Shown here: piece after piece, positions 61,601 through 64,000 of the stretch
Position numbering within the stretch: position 1 is the first letter of the stretch
Layout: the number at the start of each line of letters is the position of its first letter
Origin: Chloroflexi bacterium AL-N1
Lineage (GTDB): Bacteria > Chloroflexota > Chloroflexia > Chloroflexales > Roseiflexaceae
NCBI GenBank assembly: GCA_013122435.1
Contig: WYDT01000039.1
Coordinates: 1 to 64,000 of the forward strand
Direction: 5' to 3'
Length of the DNA: 64,000 bases
Notes under the pieces: model-generated
Seen by the model: the letters and a program-made list of their open reading frames with translations, nothing else
Told to the model about the DNA's origin: nothing
Database searches by the model: none
Made by a program: the position numbers and the translations under genes

Positions 61601-64000
61601 GCGGGCATTCGTTGTTAGCAACGCAGGTTATTAGCCGTATTCGCACCCAGTACCGTATTGATTTGCCCGTGCGTGCATTGTTTGAGTCGCCTACCGTAGC
61701 CCAACTTGCCCCAGTTGTAGCAACCACACAACGTACTACGCAACTGGCTACACTCCCATCATTACAACCAATGCCGCGGGACCACGCCATCCCATTATCA
61801 TTTGCCCAACAACGGCTTTGGTTTATCGAGCAGTTGCATCCGGGAACAGCAGCCTATCACGTTTATGCGGGCTTACGATTGCAGGGTCCGTTGTCTGTCA
61901 AGGCGCTGACGGATAGCCTTCAAACCATTGTTGCTCGGCATGAAAGCTTACGCACAACTTTTACGGTGCTTGATGACCAACCAGTGCAGCTTATTCACGC
62001 GCATGTGGCTATGCAACTACCGTTCATTGATCTGTCGGCTCAGGACCAAGATGCTCAGGAGCTTATTGTTCAGGAACTGGCTCTTCGCGAGACCTACCGA
62101 CCGTTTAACATGGTAGCAGGCCCATTGATACGTGGTTACCTGTTGCGGCTACATACACACGAGCATGTTCTTTTACTGAATCAGCATCATATCATCACGG
62201 ATGGATGGTCACTCAGCGTGTTGGTAAGTGAGCTGACTTCTCTGTATGCTCAGTATCTGGATGGGCCAGAACCAACCCTACCACCTCTGCCGATTCAGTA
62301 TCCCGATTATGCTATGTGGCAGCATACCTGGTTGCAAGGTGACGTGTTAACACAGCAACTGGCGTATTGGAGGACGCAATTGGCTCAACTGACCACGTTA
62401 CAGATGCCAACGGATTATCCGCGACCGCCCATGCCAACTTATCGTGGGATGAATACCTTTTTCATGGTCGATGAACTGCTGCTTAACCAACTCCAGACAT
62501 TGAGTCAACAGACGGGGACGACGCTCTTCATGACCATACTGGCTGGCTGGCAGGTGTTGTTGGCGCGCTACAGTGGGCAGGATGATATTGTGGTAGGTTC
62601 ACCCATTGCTGGGCGTACCCAGACTGAGCTGGAGCAGTTGATCGGCTTTTTTGTGAATACGCTGGTTCTTCGCACTAATCTTGCAGGGAATCCCACAGTC
62701 TGGGATGCCTTAGCTCGCGTGCAAACAGTGACGCTAGATGCCTATGCTCATCAGGATATTCCGTTTGAATATCTGGTCGCTGAGTTACAACCGCAACGTG
62801 ATCTTAGTCGACAACCCTTGTTTCAAGTCTCGTTTGCCTTGCAGAACATGCCACAGGGAACGTTACAGTTATCTGATTTGATCATTCAGATGGAGCCAAG
62901 TCATCTCCAGATAGCCCAGTTTGATCTATCACTCCATGTGCAGGAAGCTGCTGAAGGCCTCTTTGGTCGGCTCGAATATGCTGTCGATCTGTTTGAACAT
63001 ACCACGATGGAACGGCTACTCCAGCATTACCAAATGGTACTCACTGGATTTGTTCAGGAGCCCACGCGCTGTCTCTCAGATGTATCGCTACTCACTGAGT
63101 CTGAACGGACCCAGTTGGCACAGTGGAACAACACAACACGTGTGTACCCGCAAGATACTGATCTGAGAGCGCTTCTGGTTGCCCAGGCTCAACACACGCC
63201 GGATCGGATTGCATTACGCAGCACGGAGGGTCTGCTCACCTTTGGGATGCTACATCAGCGGGCGAGCTGTCTGGCGGCCTATTTACAACATCATGGTGTT
63301 GGTCCTGATATTCCAGTGGCTGTGTGTGTGGAGCGCTCTCTTGACTTGTTGATTAGTCTGGTGGGTGTTCTTTACGCGGGGGGGGCATACATACCATTAG
63401 ATCCGGATTACCCGACAGACCGTTTAACCTTTTTGCTATCTGATGCTGCAGCGTCGCTTATTCTCACACAAGCAGCCCTACTGGAACGTCTTCAGGATTC
63501 CCTCAACATCAATGCACAGCTCATAGCTCTTGACACTGACTGGGAAAGCATACAGCAGATAATACCAGTTACTACTCCCACCGTTCTGACACCAGCGCAT
63601 TTAGCCTACGTTATTTACACATCGGGCTCAACAGGGCGGCCTAAGGGGGCCATGAATACACATCAAGCCATTGTTAATCGGCTTCTGTGGATGCAGGATG
63701 CATACACATTAGGGGAAGCGGATCGGGTGGTTCAAAAGACGCCGTATAGCTTTGATGTATCGGTTTGGGAGTTATTCTGGCCGCTCATAACAGGTGCATC
63801 GCTTGTCGTTGCCGCACCTGGTGGGCACCAAGATCCGCTTTATCTTGGGGATCTGATCGAGCGAGAATATGTGACAATCCTGCATTTCGTTCCTTCGATG
63901 CTGCAAGCATTCCTGGAGAGTGTTGCTCCTGGCAAACTGGATGCTGTACGTGATGTGGTATGTAGTGGTGAAGCACTTTCTCTTCGCTTACAAGAGCGTT
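49648..64000 (+). CDS. Giant NRPS, 3' truncated by window edge: [C-A(nMT)-PCP]-[C-A-PCP]-[C-A(nMT)-PCP]-C-A...
   Basis: Open from ATG 49648 (GAAGGA at 49631-49636) to the right edge, at least 4784 residues without a stop. Residues 1-35 (LSPEQRVKLLRQLREKQ) look like a docking helix. Module 1: C 45-488 (HHIVTDAW), A 501-1401 with nMT about 958-1211, PCP 1415-1488; code DAWFLGNVV, an exact leucine match. Module 2: C 1507-1948, A 1968-2468, PCP 2480-2555; code DFWNIGMVH, an exact threonine match. Module 3: C 2578-3008 (HHIVGDGW), A 3031-3938 with nMT about 3498-3748, PCP 3951-4025; code DALWLGGTF, valine-like. Module 4: C 4048-4488, A from 4501, cut at the edge; the readable part (D-V-W-H, then V and S) is serine-like. 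No epimerase seen. All carrier Ser residues are present. More modules and a release domain should follow outside the window. Confidence 0.95.
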   Translation, partial: MSNITDRIANLSPEQRVKLLRQLREKQGNGASSVIEPQSRLLSHFPLSFAQQRLWFIEQLQPGLATYNMSHALHLSGSTNIAAVKASFRHIIERHEVLRTTFALVDDQPMQIIAPELRLDIPLIDLSNLESSIREDVTATLIHDEALCPFDLEQGPLLRVNLIRLDQQQHILILSQHHIVTDAWSLDILSREFTAFYDGLRKHQVVELPPLPIQYADYAVWQRQWLQGSTLERYLNYWREQLQGAPQLDMPTDYPRPAVQTHRGEIVSFRFGEALTAQLTALSQKAGTTLFVTLMAAWQALLARYSGQDDIMIGMGIAGRMRKEVEDLLGFFVNTLVIRTQLTGDSTGLELLARARAVIYDAYTYQDLPFEYLVEHLQPERDLSRHPLVQIMLVLQNTRMAKTSLSGVDLSTDFAPTNTANFDISLSIAEYADDLWGSIEFAADLFETTTISRLCVHFRQLLTDLVTAPTQRLSELSLLSEAERQTILVDWNATTQAVTRQQMVPVLFERQVDQRPDAIAVIADTYEVSYSSLDVYANQLAHQLRSYGVTQEIPVVVFMERCPDLIVALLAVLKVGGAYVPVDPTYPPERVAFMIQDTQTPVVLTQSGLAHTLASHLQARVVCLDQVVLTPTSVRLDLPASPQQAAYVIYTSGSTGTPKGVTVSHASLCNLVSWHQRAYEVDATDRATLMAGLAFDAAVWEIWPYLLAGACIALPDDMTRVTVEPLLTWLAAEQTTIAFFPTPLAEAMLAYEDWPADVALRMLLTGGDVLHRWPDPSLPFTVVNNYGPTENTVVTTWLPLTAPNTFGLPPIGRPVDNAQVYVVDQYMSPAPLGVPGELYIGGASLARGYFLRPELTAERFLPDPFSGTLGARLYRTGDLVCYQSTGNIEFLGRIDHQVKLRGYRIELGEIEATLHQHPAIQDTVVLAREDLPGDKRLVAYLVPTTKHADNDDANGTHTDEHVAHWQNLYDETYEDTTPIALEDPTFNIIGWNSSYTNAPLPAEEMREWVDTTVARIVAHRPQHVLEIGCGTGLLLFPLAQQCTKYVGVDFSATAIDYIKRHLDPECDHVTLYQRRADDLPDLGQQQFDTVILNSIIQYFPSIEYLLTVIEQAIPYIAPGGQLFIGDVRNLPLLELFITATQTQQAAPGLPLARLHQRVRQQVAMERELVIDPAFFYVLPQRFPQISNVRVELKRGAAHNELTQFRYDATMIVNGPSPSIATEPVHDWNADEWTMDRVLTILREKTPTYLQLQRVPNSRLSRALQNRYLLNDAAGPTSVRTLQEAIAVHGSTGVNPEQFWCAAETTGYSVTITWSPQNSDGSYDVLFYPTTETNVSFGVSDTIIEWSHYANRPAWDASQHDLIPQLRQYLATQLPEYMVPSAYLILTTLPLTRNGKVDRRALPAPDQIDSGQYVAPKIPLEVDLVTIWEEVLGITRIGVTDDFFILGGHSLLATQIVSRIRTVCDVDLPVRVLFEHPTIAQLAQTIQETQRSSKTVMLPPLMSVSRTTPIPLSFAQQRLWFIDQLQPGMAAYHFFAGLQLQGELHIAALIASFQDIVQRHESLRTTFTVVDDQPVQVITPILILDVPLVDASGLSREHGETLIRTLAQREALRPFDLTQGPLLRIMLIQVAPQECVILVNQHHIVTDGWSLGIFIRELTTLYASKIKQGQSPLPPLPIQYPDYAAWQHSWLHGEVLAHQMAYWRQQLAEQQLLQLPTDYPRPPMPSYRGNSVPIVFEEAFVERLQSLSRQSGTTLFMTTLAGWQALLTRYSGQDDIVVGSPIAGRTHAALEHLIGFFVNTLVLRTNLHGNPSGGEMLRRVQSVTLDAYAHQDMPFEYLVAELQPQRDLSRQPLYQVVFALQNMPTAALDLSDIQISPLNVGTMTTQVDLTLHLAEVGTHVVGRLEYAVDLFEHATIERYVQHYHTLLQGLIENPACRLFDLPLLTDAEQTQLLVEWQHPPAVVAPPLTIPEWFTAQVAQRPDAIAIVCEDQLLSYQELDTRANQLAHYLQMLGVGPDICVALWFDRSIEMLIAILGVLKAGGAYLPMDRSHPADRLALMIRDADVSTILTQEALRAQLPATDVQIVCVDMAADVLRAQPATPPPAACNASHLAYVIYTSGSTGTPKGVLIAHAQVSRLLTATDHWFHFTATDTWTMFHSYAFDFSVWEIWGALLYGGRLVIVPYEDSRDPALFAHLVAQQQVTILNQTPSAFREFMHATGDISDQVLSLRAIIFGGEALDPQHLQQWLTRNGETMPQLINMYGITETTVHVTYRPITQVDCTRTSRSIIGNAIPDLQTYVLDQYKNLMPVGIPGELYVGGAGLARGYLHRPGLTAERFVPNPLSGQVGNRLYRTGDSVRCMASGELEYLGRVDQQVKVRGFRIELGEIEAVLRQHHAVQDAVVIVRQDWDETPLIAGYLVSRTDHEIAMHEIRAYIYTKVPPYMVPSVLMQLDSLPMTQNGKLDRQALPLPSGSLRVSNMPFVAPRTPTEDVVASIWARLLNQSQVGIHDDFFDLGGHSLLATRVIAQIRDVFGVELPVRAVFETPILWEFAQQVVAAQRTHTTRVAPPLVAQPRSGADLPVSFAQQRLWFVQHLEPLSIAYHMPNILRLRGALNLGVLVASWRDVVVRHESLRTVFPEVDAQPVQRITPPGSVSVPCIDLRGLEGNLREHVAREHIQIFIQQPFDLAHGPLLRAALWQLNVDETVLVFILHHIVGDGWSQGILVSDLAAFYTSRLQGSAPALVPLPIQYADYAIWQRQWLHGDVLASQVAYWRRQLADLPTLQLPTDYPRPAVPSYRGADLRVLLEPELTSQVRALAQQANGTLFMVVLAAWQLLLARYSGQDDIVVGMGIAGRTHVETDALIGFFVNTLVLRTDVGGQPTGWEVLERVRTVTLNAYAHQDVPFEEVVAQVQPERNLSRQPLFQVLIVLQNTPRPTADVSSVQIMPMAIENQTAKFDMTLDLTETPLGILGRIEYGTDLYEAATVERLWGHYRTLLTGLVTQTTCASTALPMLSSTERHQLLVDWNRTSQSVAPAVGIHTLVLQQATQTPDRIALSAGEYQLSYAMLVQQAIHHAHHLRHLGVGDEVRVGLFLDRSLDMVVATLAVLLTGGVYVPLDPDYPPERLAFLLQDANVAVVLTQAHLRAQLPEAPCAVHCMVSGTERSQATSDHGLLISAYRPEQLAYVMYTSGSTGVPKGVSVPHHAINRLVSAPNYVTLAPDDVFLQLAPTAFDAATLEIWAPLVHGARLVLAPAGQRSLSDITTLLQQHQVQVLWLTAGLFHLMVEHHGDQLATVGQVLAGGDALSVPHVQQLHAAGGQVINGYGPTENTTFTCCYRVPNDRVLEGSVPIGYPINQTQVYILDRDGQPVPIGVPGELYAGGDGLARGYLDRPALTAERFVPHPFSSVLGARLYRTGDRVRYRVDGAIEFLGRVDHQIKLRGFRIELGEIEAVLQQHPLVQTGVVLLHEDGLGDKRLTAYVVPGFGDQGGTTYGELVGDHIDQWQTLYEETYDEVAPVASDDPTFNIIGWNSSYTNAPIPAEEMATWVDTTVARIAAGNPQRILEIGCGTGLLLFRLAGQCAQYVGSDFSAAALDYVRQHLDPTWDHVTLQQQRADDFSAFGDQQFDVIVLNSIVQYFPSADYLLRVLEGALRLVAPGGRIFVGDVRNLALLDAFATAVACYQAGSHTGRHQLWQQVQQLLIQERELLLDPHFFVALAKRFPQISNVHIEVKRGWTHNELSQFRYDVTLTVAGMSAELIPVEAHDWFAEAWTLDRVRDVITQAHPAWLYLTQVPNQRVRAAVQGVAHLADPAGPTTAEALRETLAAVSGIEPEAFWQLGEECGYAVSVSWSPDTPGCCEVLFRLSTADAVVTSIQKGWMSRLSCEEYANQPIWDSTQRSLAPMLQEYVTTQLPEYMVPSSVMVLARLPLTPNGKLDRAALPEPNQGMLRTGELVAPRTDVEKGLITIWQSVLGIEQIGITDNFFELGGHSLLATQVISRIRTQYRIDLPVRALFESPTVAQLAPVVATTQRTTQLATLPSLQPMPRDHAIPLSFAQQRLWFIEQLHPGTAAYHVYAGLRLQGPLSVKALTDSLQTIVARHESLRTTFTVLDDQPVQLIHAHVAMQLPFIDLSAQDQDAQELIVQELALRETYRPFNMVAGPLIRGYLLRLHTHEHVLLLNQHHIITDGWSLSVLVSELTSLYAQYLDGPEPTLPPLPIQYPDYAMWQHTWLQGDVLTQQLAYWRTQLAQLTTLQMPTDYPRPPMPTYRGMNTFFMVDELLLNQLQTLSQQTGTTLFMTILAGWQVLLARYSGQDDIVVGSPIAGRTQTELEQLIGFFVNTLVLRTNLAGNPTVWDALARVQTVTLDAYAHQDIPFEYLVAELQPQRDLSRQPLFQVSFALQNMPQGTLQLSDLIIQMEPSHLQIAQFDLSLHVQEAAEGLFGRLEYAVDLFEHTTMERLLQHYQMVLTGFVQEPTRCLSDVSLLTESERTQLAQWNNTTRVYPQDTDLRALLVAQAQHTPDRIALRSTEGLLTFGMLHQRASCLAAYLQHHGVGPDIPVAVCVERSLDLLISLVGVLYAGGAYIPLDPDYPTDRLTFLLSDAAASLILTQAALLERLQDSLNINAQLIALDTDWESIQQIIPVTTPTVLTPAHLAYVIYTSGSTGRPKGAMNTHQAIVNRLLWMQDAYTLGEADRVVQKTPYSFDVSVWELFWPLITGASLVVAAPGGHQDPLYLGDLIEREYVTILHFVPSMLQAFLESVAPGKLDAVRDVVCSGEALSLRLQER
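57060..58680 (+). other. GC-rich tract inside the giant NRPS (PCP2-C3)
   Basis: Two lines counted by hand here (58021-58080 and 58141-58200) are 68% and 63% GC, against 53% in a line of module 2 (55441-55500). The richest part is about 57800-58670, the C domain of module 3. The reading frame and domain motifs are unbroken. The tract may have been copied from another NRPS gene by recombination. Boundaries are approximate. Confidence 0.6.

Overview
The window is a 64 kb block of specialised metabolism. It holds two large assembly lines, all on the + strand, separated by a block of shared helper genes. GC is near 50% overall. A lipoprotein-type iron-binding protein with a long acidic linker, the absence of a TonB receptor, and mixed PKS/NRPS genes with PCP-like carriers inside PKS modules suggest a filamentous Chloroflexota such as Herpetosiphon. 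This is inference; another GC-neutral bacterium is possible.

Region 1 (1-22339) is a metallophore operon. It starts with the 3' end of an NRPS gene (1-624). Next is a 4343-residue PKS-NRPS (648-13679) ordered KS-AT-KR-ACP-Cy-A(MT)-PCP-Cy-A-PCP-TE, whose two A domains both read as cysteine activating. This resembles yersiniabactin/pyochelin logic: a reduced ketide followed by two cysteine-derived heterocycles and thioesterase release. Transport follows: a binding lipoprotein, two FecCD-type permeases, an ATPase, and a fused tandem ABC protein resembling YbtP-YbtQ or IrtA-IrtB. The operon ends with a CPYC flavin oxidoreductase and a likely terminator.

Region 2 (22340-29002) carries helpers that could serve both assembly lines: an MbtH-like protein, three small proteins I do not recognise, and then an apparent operon of htpG (Hsp90), a type II thioesterase, an Sfp-type phosphopantetheinyl transferase and an S51-family peptidase.

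Region 3 (29374-30299) is an internally deleted IS66-family element. Both ends and a perfect 8-bp target duplication are still visible.

Region 4 (30340 to the right edge) starts with a near-consensus promoter (TTGACA, 17 bp, TATTAT). It drives a lipopeptide assembly line: fatty acyl-AMP ligase, ACP-KS-AT-KR-ACP-C-A(nMT)-PCP-C-A-PCP, a separate KS-AT-KR-ACP, and an NRPS that leaves the window after at least 4784 residues. My reading of the specificity codes gives acyl-ketide, N-Me-Val-like, Ser, malonyl unit (beta-hydroxy), N-Me-Leu, Thr, N-Me-Val-like, Ser and onward. No tRNA, rRNA or CRISPR array was seen.
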